Shown here in pieces: positions 1 through 8,436 of a DNA stretch of 64,000 nt. The notes below the pieces were generated by a model that saw only the letters and a list, made by a program, of their open reading frames with translations, was not told the origin of the DNA and did not search any database. How positions within the stretch are numbered: position 1 is the first letter of the stretch; each line of letters begins with the position of its first letter. The stretch spans positions 806,001 through 870,000 of the forward strand of contig JACKJF010000003.1 in the NCBI GenBank assembly GCA_020638095.1, read 5' to 3'. The translations under genes were made by a program, and so were the position numbers. The DNA is from Hyphomicrobiaceae bacterium (GTDB taxonomy: Bacteria > Pseudomonadota > Alphaproteobacteria > Rhizobiales > Devosiaceae).

Positions 1-842
1 CCGTTGTCATGGCCCTGATCGCGGTTGTATCGCGCCAGATCCTGTTCTTTCCGCTTCTCTATTGGCTCGGCGTTGACCCCAGAAGCGCGGAAGTTTCATC
101 TGTGAGACTGGCGCAGATTTCGGAATTCGGTCTTGTCATTGTCTTCCTCGGCGTGACTTCGGGTCAGCTCTCGCCGGAATTCAGCAGCGCCGTCATCCTC
201 GCTTTCGTCCTGACTGCCCTTGCCACGACCCCGATGTTCGAGCGGGCCTATGCGATCTACGACCGGCTGCGCGTGCCGCTTAACCGCATGGGTTTCAAGG
301 AACCCGAGGTCATCGCCCCGGAAGAAAGCGTGCAGTTCGAGGTCGCCTTTCTCGGACTGCACCGGGACGCCTCGTCCCTTCTGCATGAGTTGGCGGCCAC
401 CAAGCCGGAAATATTGCCGCGCGTTCTGGTGATCGACTTCAACGTCGCGCTTCATGCGAAAATCCGCGAAATGGGCGTCGAGGTCGAATACGGCGATATC
501 TCGAATACCGAAACGCTCCTGCATGCCGGTATCGACAAGGCCAAGATCATCATCTGCACAATTTCCGATGACCTGCTGCGCGGCATCAATAATCTCGACC
601 TGGTGCGATCCGTTCGCGCCGCCTGTCCCGACGCGATCATTATCTCCAACGCCGTCAACATGAAGGCCTATGAGGAGATCATGCAGGCGGGCGCCGACTA
701 TGTGTACATGGCCCGGGTGGAAGTGGCCGAGGCGCTTCTCGAGATGCTGGACTATGCACTCCAGTCCCGGCTCGAAGACTATCGCACCCAGCTTGCCGGC
801 CGGCGCCTGCACCCCACCAAGCGCAAAGAAGTTCTCGACTAG
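1..842 (+). CDS. Kef-type cation:proton antiporter with TrkA-N domain (3' end only)
   Basis: The gene is cut by the window start; the first complete codon is at position 3 and the stop is TAG at 840-842. The visible part begins with membrane segments of a CPA2/Kef exchanger, including a VRLAQISEFGLVIVFLG stretch typical of the last transmembrane helices. A cytoplasmic Rossmann-like TrkA-N (RCK) region follows from about residue 110, with VLVIDFN, GDISNTETL and KAKIIICTISDD segments that resemble the nucleotide-binding fold. Such proteins exchange K+ or Na+ for protons across the inner membrane under nucleotide control. The family call is firm; the ion and the subfamily (KefB, KefC or YbaL-like) cannot be fixed from this fragment. 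Confidence 0.85.
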   Translation, partial: VVMALIAVVSRQILFFPLLYWLGVDPRSAEVSSVRLAQISEFGLVIVFLGVTSGQLSPEFSSAVILAFVLTALATTPMFERAYAIYDRLRVPLNRMGFKEPEVIAPEESVQFEVAFLGLHRDASSLLHELAATKPEILPRVLVIDFNVALHAKIREMGVEVEYGDISNTETLLHAGIDKAKIIICTISDDLLRGINNLDLVRSVRAACPDAIIISNAVNMKAYEEIMQAGADYVYMARVEVAEALLEMLDYALQSRLEDYRTQLAGRRLHPTKRKEVLD

Positions 843-1053
843 GAAGGGCCGAAGCGCGGCAAGGGCCGGTGCGGCCCGACCGTTTGGTAGCGGTCCGGCA
901 ACTTTGACCAATCCGGCTTGTTGGCATTCTGGCGCCCGCCGCCTGGGCGCCACCTCACCGATTTCGCGCAACCCCGGTTTGCGCTAGCGTCGGACCACTT
1001 TGGCAAACCAACCGCCCACCACTGCATCAACAAAACTCGCTGCGCTTCTGGCG

Positions 1054-2103
1054 ATGGCGGATCACCTGCATGGGGAAATGATCGGCAATCTCGAAACCCG
1101 CCTGATCTCAATCCTGGCCCCTGAAGGCGGCTTGCCCGCAACGCTGAATGATGGCACCTCGCCCACCTGTTATCTCTGCTGTCCGAGCGTTGCCTACATC
1201 GACTATGCCCTCGCCGAATTGCGCAACTTTTCGGCGCGGCGCGGTCTCAAATTTGCGCTTGGCGCGCTGCTGGCCGCTTGCCGGCCGCTCATGAAAGCAA
1301 CCGGCCTTGATTGTCAGATCCAGCCCAACAACTGGCTGATTGCGACCAATCTGCCGCCGGATATTGATCGCACCACACTCGAAAACCTCACCCGGCAGCT
1401 GGTCCAGAACCATCCCGGCCGGGCCATCGTCTGGCGGTCGCTCAACGAATTGAGTGACGCAGCGCTGTTGCGGGATTTTGCCGCCGCTGACTATCGCCTG
1501 CTGCCGGCCCGCCAGATTTATCTCTTCGACTGCCGGACGGCGCCGCCGCCGATGGCTCGGGATGAAAGGCGGGATATGGCTCTGCTTCACGCGTCCGACT
1601 ATGCGTTTGTTGAAGCATACGAAATCGGACCTGAAGACTATCCACGCATGGCCGAGCTCTATGCGAAACTCTATCTCGACAAATATACGTCACTCAACCC
1701 GCGCTATACGGCGCACTTCATGGAAGCGGCGCATCGCGGAAACCTTCTGACCTTTTTCGGGCTGAGACGCGGCGGCCGGCTCGACGGCATTATCGGCTTT
1801 TTCGAGGAAGGCGCGGTCATGTCGGCACCCGTCGTCGGCTATGACACCAGCGTTCCGCAAGAGCTAGGGCTCTATCGGCGCCTGATGGCCATCGGCATGC
1901 ACCGGGCACGGCAAGGAAACAGGCTTTACAACATGAGCGCTGGCGCAGCCGGCTTCAAACGCAACCGCAGCGCGGTGCCTGCCATCGAATATAGCGCCGT
2001 CTATGTGCGCCATCTGTCCCCGCCCAATAAAGCCGCAACCCGCATCGTCGAGGCAATTCTGAATTTGGTCGGCAAGCCCCTGTTGAAAAGGTTCGAGTTG
2101 TGA
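1054..2103 (+). CDS. GNAT/FemAB-like acyltransferase-fold protein
   Basis: About 349 residues from ATG 1054; an in-frame TTG at 1000 would add 18 residues, and neither start has a good ribosome binding site. The C-terminal half looks like a GNAT or FemAB-type acyl-transfer fold: a RMAELYAKLYLDKYTSLNPRYT segment near its start, a beta-strand pair reading LLTFFGLRRGGRLDGIIGFF, then GLYRRLMAIGMHRARQ followed by a conserved-looking NMSAGAAGFKRNRS near the end. The stop overlaps the GTG of the Rieske gene by three bases (2101-2103), so the two are translationally coupled. It belongs to the seven-gene enzyme group at 1054-8343. An acyl or amide transfer step is inferred; the substrate is unknown. 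Confidence 0.6.
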   Translation: MADHLHGEMIGNLETRLISILAPEGGLPATLNDGTSPTCYLCCPSVAYIDYALAELRNFSARRGLKFALGALLAACRPLMKATGLDCQIQPNNWLIATNLPPDIDRTTLENLTRQLVQNHPGRAIVWRSLNELSDAALLRDFAAADYRLLPARQIYLFDCRTAPPPMARDERRDMALLHASDYAFVEAYEIGPEDYPRMAELYAKLYLDKYTSLNPRYTAHFMEAAHRGNLLTFFGLRRGGRLDGIIGFFEEGAVMSAPVVGYDTSVPQELGLYRRLMAIGMHRARQGNRLYNMSAGAAGFKRNRSAVPAIEYSAVYVRHLSPPNKAATRIVEAILNLVGKPLLKRFEL

Positions 2104-3089
2104 CGGTTTCCCCCTCGAAATGGGTCGCGGTGGCGAGGTCCGGAACGGTCGGACGCAAGCCCGTCGCGTTCAGCATCGACGGAACCCCGCTCGTCATCTT
2201 CCGCCTCGATGACAAACTTCATTGTCTCCTCGACCGTTGCCCTCATCGCTCGACGCCGCTGTCGGGCGGCAGGTTAGTGTCGGGATCGCTCGAATGCCCC
2301 TATCATGGCTGGCGGTTCAATGGCGCTGGCCACTGCACTGCGGTCCCGGGCCACGTGGGCAGCTTGCCGCGCTACCGAGTTCCGGCAAGACCCATATGCG
2401 AGCATGGCGGGCTGGTCTACGTTGCCACTGGCCGCGACCCCGGCGAGCCTTACCTGACATCTCTGTCGGGTACGCACACGGCCGTGCTTTTCGCTGAAAG
2501 TGCGGTTCGCTCGACCCTCGCCGAAGTGGCCGAGAACATTCTCGATGCCACGCACACTCATTACATCCACAAAGGTGTCCTGCGCGGTCTCAGCGACCGT
2601 CGCTACACGGTTTCCGTCACGGTTTCCGGCGGTGACGGCTGGGTCGAGGCGCGCTACGAAGGCGAGCCGCGCCAGGAGGGACTGGTCAGCCGCCTGTTCG
2701 AAGGCGAGCGCTCGGTCAGCATTGGCCGGTTCATTGCGCCGGGAATTGCCGAAGTCGAATTCTGGGGCAGGTCCGGCCCCAGTCTCGTGACCACCTTTCA
2801 CCTTCGTCAGCATTCACCTGACGAAGTGCGCGGCATCGGCATTCTCGCCGGTCCCGCTGAGGGCGGGCTAGGCTTTATCAAGGGCCTGTTTCTTTATCCG
2901 CTCTTTCGGCTGGCGGTGGCGCAGGACCGCGCCATTCTTTCTGCGGCGCATGACCGGCGGAAGCTTTTTCCCGAGCAGAAACAGGTTGTCGGTCCGCTCG
3001 ATGTCATGCGGCAGCACATCGATGCGATTCTTGCCGGCAAAAGGCCAAGCGTCGCCGATGCACCGGTGACCCTGACGATGGAACTCTAG
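2100..3089 (+). CDS. Rieske [2Fe-2S] non-heme iron oxygenase
   Basis: 329 residues starting with GTG that overlaps the stop of the upstream acyltransferase gene. The N-terminal Rieske domain has C47-P-H49, sixteen residues, then C66-x2-H69, the full cluster-binding motif. Downstream, around residues 149-157, a LDATHTHYIH stretch carries the Asp/His/His pattern used by vanillate demethylase-type oxygenases to bind mononuclear iron. The protein should hydroxylate or demethylate an organic substrate with O2 and would need a reductase, which is not encoded nearby. Its place at the convergent edge of the biosynthetic group suggests a tailoring step. Oxygenase family is secure, substrate unknown. 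Confidence 0.88.
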   Translation: MTVSPSKWVAVARSGTVGRKPVAFSIDGTPLVIFRLDDKLHCLLDRCPHRSTPLSGGRLVSGSLECPYHGWRFNGAGHCTAVPGHVGSLPRYRVPARPICEHGGLVYVATGRDPGEPYLTSLSGTHTAVLFAESAVRSTLAEVAENILDATHTHYIHKGVLRGLSDRRYTVSVTVSGGDGWVEARYEGEPRQEGLVSRLFEGERSVSIGRFIAPGIAEVEFWGRSGPSLVTTFHLRQHSPDEVRGIGILAGPAEGGLGFIKGLFLYPLFRLAVAQDRAILSAAHDRRKLFPEQKQVVGPLDVMRQHIDAILAGKRPSVADAPVTLTMEL

Positions 3090-3192
3090 AGCATGTTCGG
3101 GAAAAGTGCGCAGCGGTTTTCCGGTTCGAACATGCGATGATACAAAGGCTTAGACCATTCGTTTTGATTCCATCAAAACGTGACATGGTCTA
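3090..3192. repeat. double-hairpin palindromic intergenic repeat
   Basis: The whole gap between two convergent genes is taken up by two nested palindromes. Element one pairs GCATGTTCG (3091-3099) with CGAACATGC (3127-3135), with an inner GGAAAA/TTTTCC pair. Element two pairs TAGACCAT (3151-3158) with ATGGTCTA (3185-3192), with an inner CGTTTTGAT/ATCAAAACG pair around a 3-base loop. The sequence style (AGCATG...GAAAAGTG...GGTTTTC) matches the palindromic intergenic repeats common in rhizobial-type genomes. It overlaps the stop codon of the minus-strand gene. It may also act as a bidirectional terminator or mRNA 3'-end stabiliser. Confidence 0.75.
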
Positions 3193-4335
3193 GTTCAGAG
3201 TCTCGCCGTTCCACTCGATATCGTCGGTGGCCGCCTGCTGCAGCGTCTTGCCGGTTCGGGCCGCGATCAGGGCGATTTCGCCGAGCGCCAGAAACTGCGA
3301 CAGGCCAAGCCAGCGATCACCGGGCGCGGCGAGAAGGTTCTTCATGCGCCCCATGTCGCCAAGCCAGCGCCGGAACTCGCGCTGCCTCAGGGCCGGCAAC
3401 AGCCCATAGACCAAAAGCGCAAGTGGCACGGTCATCGGCTGAAGATCATTGGCTTTTGCGGACGTGCCGTTCACCATCGCATCGGCCAGACCGTCGCCCA
3501 TCCCGAAGAAATGAAGTCCGCTGGTCGCCCTCGGGTTGCACTCGATGACGCGAAGCACGCCATCGCCGTCACGACGGAAGTCGAACGAAATCTGGCCCGT
3601 CCATTTGGTCCGTGCGACGTAGCCGGCCGCGAAACGTTGAACTTCCGGCGCATCGACCGGCTCGAAGGCCACGCCGGCGCCCAGCCCGGCCCGATAAAGC
3701 GGACGATAGCAGGTGAAAGCCAGAAGCTTGCCCTCAACCGCAATCGCGTAGGCGCAGATTTCCTCACCGGGCAGAAAATCCTGCACGACCCAAGGGTCGT
3801 TTTCGCTTGGTGCCAGCGCCTCGACGGACCGCCGGTCCGGCCGGACGAGCGTGCGCGACGCAAAGCGTGAAAAGGCCGGCTTGAGCACTTTTGACGTTGC
3901 ATCCCCGATGTCGGTCAGTTGCGGGCGCGAGGTCACAAGATCGGTGCGCGGCGCATCGGCGCCGAGCCCGCGAGAGCCCTCGGCAAACCGGCCCTTGTGA
4001 TGAGCGTTGGCGAGCACTTCGAATGGCGGCGCAAAGACCGGAATGGATTTTCCGGCAACGTCTCGCGCTGCGGCCAGAAAGAACACTTCCTCGCAGGTCG
4101 GGACGACGAGATCGATGGATTTTTCGTCGACCACACGAGCCACCGCATGAGCATAGGCGGCAAAGTTTCTGCGGGGCGGCGGCAGCCGCACATGGCCTTT
4201 GGCCGAGCGGGTTGGCCGTGAAACCGGAAAGCGATGCGTATCGGCAAGCCAGACACTGTGTCCCGCGGCATGAAAAAGTCGGGCCAGATGCAGCGCGACC
4301 GGCGCCCGCGCCCCGGTGACGAGAATATTGGTCAT
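3190..4335 (-). CDS. ATP-grasp domain protein (carboxylate-amine/thiol ligase-like)
   Basis: 381 residues, ATG start overlapping the upstream gene's TGA by four bases. The N-terminus reads MTNILVTGARAPVALHLARL, a Rossmann-like pre-ATP-grasp fold. The central part has the ATP-grasp features VLKPAFSRFASR (ATP-binding strand), VVQDFLPGEEICAYAI and, near residue 265, VIECNPRATSGLH, the metal-binding E-x-N-P-R signature. ATP-grasp enzymes activate a carboxylate as acyl phosphate and join it to an amine or thiol. As the last gene of a tightly coupled minus-strand operon with a KAS III and an adenylating enzyme, it may carry out a condensation step in a small-molecule pathway. Substrates cannot be read from the sequence. 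Confidence 0.82.
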   Translation of the reverse strand: MTNILVTGARAPVALHLARLFHAAGHSVWLADTHRFPVSRPTRSAKGHVRLPPPRRNFAAYAHAVARVVDEKSIDLVVPTCEEVFFLAAARDVAGKSIPVFAPPFEVLANAHHKGRFAEGSRGLGADAPRTDLVTSRPQLTDIGDATSKVLKPAFSRFASRTLVRPDRRSVEALAPSENDPWVVQDFLPGEEICAYAIAVEGKLLAFTCYRPLYRAGLGAGVAFEPVDAPEVQRFAAGYVARTKWTGQISFDFRRDGDGVLRVIECNPRATSGLHFFGMGDGLADAMVNGTSAKANDLQPMTVPLALLVYGLLPALRQREFRRWLGDMGRMKNLLAAPGDRWLGLSQFLALGEIALIAARTGKTLQQAATDDIEWNGETLN

Positions 4336-5609
4336 TCGCGCCAGCGCCGTTCGACCCGCCGGAGTTTGCGCACCGAGATTTCGATCTCGGCGGGTCGGCT
4401 CAGTGTGATCCCTGCATCGACACCAAGCGATTGGAGAAGCGACGCGACCGCGTTTTTGGCCCTGATCGCTGCTTCGTCGGGCAGTGCCGCCGCCAGTGAC
4501 AGTTCCACGGTTGAGGGGCCGGTTTGCACCAGCCGGAAATCATCGATCCGCCGGTCCGCATCGACGATGGCATTCCGGAGAATGTCGGGGGTCACCTTGC
4601 GCGGGCCTGTCGCCGAGGAAAAAACCAGCATATCGTCCAAGCGCCCTTCGATCTGTTTGATTGCTTGCAGCGGCGAACCGCACGGGCAGGGCCGGGAGTC
4701 GAGGCGCAAAAGATCGTTCATGCGATAGCGCACCATTGCCTGCGTATCCCGGCTGAAATCGGTGATGATGGGCGTGACAAGGTCGGAGCCGGCACCGGCT
4801 GGCTCGAGTTCGATCCGCATCGCGTCTTCGGCCAGGTGCAGGGTTCCGTGTTCGCAGGCCACACCCAGAACCCCCTCCGTCGCCATGTAGATTTCGCGGA
4901 CAGTCACGCTAAACCTCGCCTCGATGATCTCGCGATCCATGGGGTCGAGCACTTCGGCCGCGGAAAAGACATGCCGCACGCCGCCAAATTTCAGATTCTG
5001 GCCCGCGAGCCAGCGCAGGACCTTGGGCGGCGCGATGATCGTGTCGGGATCGAACACGTCGACTTCCGGTCCGCAGACCTCGATGCCGCGATGAAGATCA
5101 AAGAAGCGCAGCGTCAGAAAGCTTTGGCCTGCAGCCTGGTAAAGGCTGGAGTCGAGCGGCAGGATCAGCGCGACGCGGGCGCGGCGCAGACGCGGCATGG
5201 TCTTGGCCACCATTGTGCCGAGCCAGCGCCAGCGCTCCGACTCTGAGATGACATAAAGGCCGCGATTGCCGCTCGTGCCGGTGCTGGCGCCGACATGAAA
5301 GCCGTCCGAACGGCCGCCGGTTTCGATGATCCTCCATGCGCTTTTGGCATCGAGACGGAGGCGGTTGAAGGCCTCGTAGCGTCCCATCAGCGCCGCCTTG
5401 TCGATCACAGGCAGATCGGCAAAATTCACATCCGCCAACTTTGAATAGTAATCGACGTGCCGGAGCACCCGCTGCCGGAATCGGGAGATCTGCTTCTCCT
5501 GCCAGCGTGTCACGTCCGCGCGGGTTTTCAACACGCGCTGCAATCGTCGTGTGCGCCAGAACGCCCAGACCGCCTCCATGGGTGGCCAGATTGAAGAAAT
5601 CCCGGTCAC
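4332..5609 (-). CDS. F390-synthetase/phenylacetate-CoA-ligase-like adenylate-forming enzyme
   Basis: 425 residues from GTG 5609, chosen because it forms a GTGA overlap with the stop of the MBL gene, as at other junctions here; ATG 5579 is possible but has no ribosome binding site. A glycine/serine/threonine phosphate-binding loop STGTSGN lies near residues 109-115. An acceptor region EIYMATEGVLG and a C-terminal RYRMNDLLRL...CPCGSP...IEGRLDDML follow, all typical of the short adenylate-forming family related to coenzyme F390 synthetase and PaaK. The CPCG pair matches metal-site cysteines seen in that family. It should activate a carboxylic acid as its AMP ester. The partner acid and acceptor are unknown. 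Confidence 0.82.
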   Translation of the reverse strand: MTGISSIWPPMEAVWAFWRTRRLQRVLKTRADVTRWQEKQISRFRQRVLRHVDYYSKLADVNFADLPVIDKAALMGRYEAFNRLRLDAKSAWRIIETGGRSDGFHVGASTGTSGNRGLYVISESERWRWLGTMVAKTMPRLRRARVALILPLDSSLYQAAGQSFLTLRFFDLHRGIEVCGPEVDVFDPDTIIAPPKVLRWLAGQNLKFGGVRHVFSAAEVLDPMDREIIEARFSVTVREIYMATEGVLGVACEHGTLHLAEDAMRIELEPAGAGSDLVTPIITDFSRDTQAMVRYRMNDLLRLDSRPCPCGSPLQAIKQIEGRLDDMLVFSSATGPRKVTPDILRNAIVDADRRIDDFRLVQTGPSTVELSLAAALPDEAAIRAKNAVASLLQSLGVDAGITLSRPAEIEISVRKLRRVERRWRE

Positions 5610-6403
5610 GGCCCGACCCTGTCGTGGCAAAGGACGACGCGTCCGCCCGCCTCGGCAAAGTCCCGCACGCGGCGTGCCGACCGGCGCATGACGTCTGCGT
5701 CTTCATAAACGAGGCGGGCAGGCCCTGAGGGCAAACGGTCGGCAAGCGCGTCGCTGAGCCAGGTTGCATCGACCGCGTAAAGAAGCGGCGGTGAAAGCGA
5801 CGGCCAGTAAAGGCCGAAATGACCCAGCGCATGTCCGGGCAGATCGACGGCGAAACAACTGCCGTCGCCGAAAAGGTCATGGCCTGGACCGAGCGCCGGT
5901 CCAAGGTCACGGATGGGGCCATTTTCTATGGGGCGCAACCGGTCGGCAAAATTATGCGGCAGCAATTCGCTGAATATGCCGCGATGGAGCCGGGCAAGTA
6001 CCCCCATTCGCCTCATCGCCTCGAAGGCCCGGCCGCTGACGGCAAACTCCGCGTTGGGAAAGTCCATAAGGCCTGAAATATGATCGGGATGAAAGTGCGT
6101 GACCACGATCAGTCTCACATCGGCAGCGGAGTGCCCCTGCCGTTCAAGAACGGCCAACGGCTGCCCTTCTGGGTGCAGCACCGGGTTGAGAACGCGGCCA
6201 TAAAGTTTCAGCATCACACTGCGCTCGCGGCTGGACGTCGCCCGCGGCCCGTAGCCGGTATCGATCAGGACCGGACCAAGCTCAGGATGCGAAACGAACC
6301 CATAGCGCACGCCGATCTCAATTGCGCGGACGCGGCCCCGTTTCATGACCAGGAATTCGGGCGCCCGCACCGTTGCGCTGTTGATGAATAGCGGTTCTGT
6401 CAC
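5606..6403 (-). CDS. metallo-beta-lactamase-fold hydrolase
   Basis: 265 residues; GTG start forms a GTGA overlap with the SDR stop. The zinc motif is complete as H103-F-H105-P-D107-H108, followed by a later GHALGHFGLYW segment and a DATW strand that fit the remaining metal ligands of the lactonase/glyoxalase II-like branch. Such enzymes hydrolyse esters, thioesters or lactones. Within this operon it could release a product from a carrier or CoA, or open a lactone. No signal peptide is seen, so it is probably cytoplasmic. The fold is certain and the reaction is inferred only from context. Confidence 0.85.
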   Translation of the reverse strand: MTEPLFINSATVRAPEFLVMKRGRVRAIEIGVRYGFVSHPELGPVLIDTGYGPRATSSRERSVMLKLYGRVLNPVLHPEGQPLAVLERQGHSAADVRLIVVTHFHPDHISGLMDFPNAEFAVSGRAFEAMRRMGVLARLHRGIFSELLPHNFADRLRPIENGPIRDLGPALGPGHDLFGDGSCFAVDLPGHALGHFGLYWPSLSPPLLYAVDATWLSDALADRLPSGPARLVYEDADVMRRSARRVRDFAEAGGRVVLCHDRVGP

Positions 6404-7353
6404 AGCCGGCCGAGCCCCTCTTCGAAACTGACGGCCGGCGTCCAGTTCAAAAGCCTCTTTGCCCGCGAAATGTCGAGCGTCTGGCTAAAGGCAAAAATGC
6501 CGAGCGAGTAGCGCGTAGCCACGGGCTCGGGCCGGTGCGGAAGAAGCGCACATGCGGCCTCCGCCATTCCCGCTAGGGCAAGCGCCAGTCCGGCGGGCAT
6601 TTCGCGCCAGCGCACGGAAACGCCCTCAGACGCGCAGGCCTTTTCAACGATGTCCATGATCGGCAGGGGCACGCCGCCGCTGATATTGAATGCATGCGAA
6701 GCAAGCGAATCCGGCGCATTGAGAGTCGCTAATACCGCTGAAACCACATCGTCGACATGGGTGATGTCGGTCGCCGCCCGGCCCGACCGCATCAGCGGCA
6801 GGGGTCCGCGCCGCGCCGCCCGGGTCAGTCTTGGCAGCAGCGACGAGTCGCCCGCTCCATAAATGCCCCTTGGCCTTAGAATGACGGGTTTAATGTCTGG
6901 CGCGGCAAGCACAATAGTCTCTGCCGCTCGCTTGCTCGCCGCATAGGCATTGACGGGCGGTGGCAAGGGTACGTCTTCGGCAACACTCAACTGATCCTCA
7001 AAGCGGAAATAGATACTGGGCGATGAAATGTGGACGAAGCGCTTCACCCCGGCGTCGCGTGCCAGTTTGATCGCGGTTCTTGTGCCTTCGACGTTGGCTG
7101 AAACAAACGCGCGCGTCGCGCCCCAGTTCGACGACAGTGCCGCCGCGTGAACGAACGCATCGGCGTCAGGCACGCGTGGGCATGATTCCGGCCGTTCCAG
7201 GTCTGAGGGGACAAACGCGGCTCCTATCTCCTCCAGTATTCTTCCTTTCTCGATATCGCGCCCAAGCGCCACGACGCCGATCCCATCGCTCAGAAGGCGC
7301 CTCACGAGATGCGTGCCAAGAAATCCAGTCGCCCCGCTGACAATCACACGCAT
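6400..7353 (-). CDS. NAD(P)-dependent epimerase/dehydratase (extended SDR)
   Basis: 317 residues, ATG start three bases after the KAS III stop. N-terminal GATGFLG is the dinucleotide-binding glycine motif of extended SDRs; the catalytic Y-x3-K appears as YAASK after a serine in HISSPSIYF. The C-terminal half has the substrate-binding layout of the NAD-dependent epimerase or 3-beta-hydroxysteroid dehydrogenase type. In operons with KAS III enzymes, such SDRs often reduce a beta-keto acid or ester to the beta-hydroxy form, and that is the most economical reading here. Family is firm; the exact reaction is an inference. Confidence 0.87.
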   Translation of the reverse strand: MRVIVSGATGFLGTHLVRRLLSDGIGVVALGRDIEKGRILEEIGAAFVPSDLERPESCPRVPDADAFVHAAALSSNWGATRAFVSANVEGTRTAIKLARDAGVKRFVHISSPSIYFRFEDQLSVAEDVPLPPPVNAYAASKRAAETIVLAAPDIKPVILRPRGIYGAGDSSLLPRLTRAARRGPLPLMRSGRAATDITHVDDVVSAVLATLNAPDSLASHAFNISGGVPLPIMDIVEKACASEGVSVRWREMPAGLALALAGMAEAACALLPHRPEPVATRYSLGIFAFSQTLDISRAKRLLNWTPAVSFEEGLGRL

Positions 7354-7356
7354 CGC

Positions 7357-8343
7357 CTAGGTCACCAGCGCCAGGCCGCCGATGGAAATGCCCGCCGACG
7401 TGCCGAGCATCAGTACCTTCGTGCCCGGTGGCATGCGTCCGGCGCGGCGCGCCACGTCGAGTGCTGTCGGCAGCGAAGCGGCGACCTGATTGCCGAAGTC
7501 GCGCGCAATATCGACGACAATATTCGCGCGGAACCCGGACTTTTTGGCGAGATGCGCCAGCGCACCCGGGCTCGCCTGATGCGGAACCACCAGGTCGACC
7601 TCGTCCCTCTGCCATCCGGCGCGGGCGAGAAGACGATCGAGAAAGCCGGGAAAGTGCTTCAGCGTCTCGCGAAACAGGCGCTCGCCGTCCATTTCGAAAT
7701 AGGACCGCGCGGCGAAATCATCGGGCTGCAGGTGAAAGTCGTAACGTGTTCCCCCCGCGCCGAGCTGGCACGCTTCATAGGCGGACGGATAGGTCTCCAT
7801 CGCCGCCCCGATAAGCCCCGCCGGTCCGTCACCGGGCGATACGATCGCTGCGGCGGCACCATCGCCAAATAGGCCGGCTACTCTTGGATGCTCAGCCCAC
7901 GGCAGGGCGCGCGACGCGACCTCGGAAGCGACGACCAGCGCCCTTTGGTGCCGGCCGGCCAGAAGTGACGCGGCCACAAGGTCAAGCGCCGTCAGAAAGC
8001 TGAGGCAGGTCGAGTTGATGTCGTAGCTGGCGCACGAGCCATCACGAATTCCAAGCCTTTGCTGCACCAGCGGCGCCGTCGCGGGGATGCTCTGATAGGG
8101 TACCGCCGCCGCAAAGACCAGAAGATCGATGTCGCCGGGCGTCAGGCCAGCATTCGTCAGGGCTTGCAGACTAGCGTCAACGGCGAGGTCGACCTGGTCT
8201 TCGCCGGCGCAGATGTAGCGGCTCTGAACGCCAGTTTGCTTGAACAACCATCCCCGGGGCTTGCCCAGTTCCGCATCGATATCGTCGGAAAGCCGGCGGT
8301 TTCGGGGAACCGCAGAACCCGTTCCGTCAATCCTGATGGGCAT
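7357..8343 (-). CDS. 3-oxoacyl-ACP synthase III (KAS III/FabH-like)
   Basis: 328 residues from ATG 8343; an in-frame TTG at 8382 would add 13 residues. The thiolase-fold catalytic triad is complete: C113 in NSTCLSF, H255 in VPHQAS and N285 in DFGNQVAAS, at nearly the same spacing as FabH. It should accept an acyl-CoA or acyl-ACP primer and condense it with a malonyl or acyl extender. It is the first gene of the minus-strand arm, so it probably sets the carbon skeleton that the SDR, MBL hydrolase, adenylating enzyme and ATP-grasp protein then modify. It is not next to other fatty-acid synthesis genes, which argues against it being the housekeeping FabH. Confidence 0.87.
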   Translation of the reverse strand: MPIRIDGTGSAVPRNRRLSDDIDAELGKPRGWLFKQTGVQSRYICAGEDQVDLAVDASLQALTNAGLTPGDIDLLVFAAAVPYQSIPATAPLVQQRLGIRDGSCASYDINSTCLSFLTALDLVAASLLAGRHQRALVVASEVASRALPWAEHPRVAGLFGDGAAAAIVSPGDGPAGLIGAAMETYPSAYEACQLGAGGTRYDFHLQPDDFAARSYFEMDGERLFRETLKHFPGFLDRLLARAGWQRDEVDLVVPHQASPGALAHLAKKSGFRANIVVDIARDFGNQVAASLPTALDVARRAGRMPPGTKVLMLGTSAGISIGGLALVT

Positions 8344-8436
8344 ACGCAAATTGGGCCGTTCCGCGCTTGATCTTGCTCCCAAGGATGCGGCATCGCGTTG
8401 GGAGTCGCAAGCGCGTCGATGCGCCGGACGGCTTGG

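Noticed and set aside
1054..8343. Identification as a standard OleABCD olefin cluster
   Set aside because: No alpha/beta-hydrolase OleB, and the adenylating enzyme is of the F390/PaaK-like type rather than OleC; extra ATP-grasp and Rieske genes do not fit.
7357..8343. KAS III as the housekeeping FabH
   Set aside because: It is not near plsX, acpP or other fatty-acid genes and is coupled to SDR, MBL and ligase genes.
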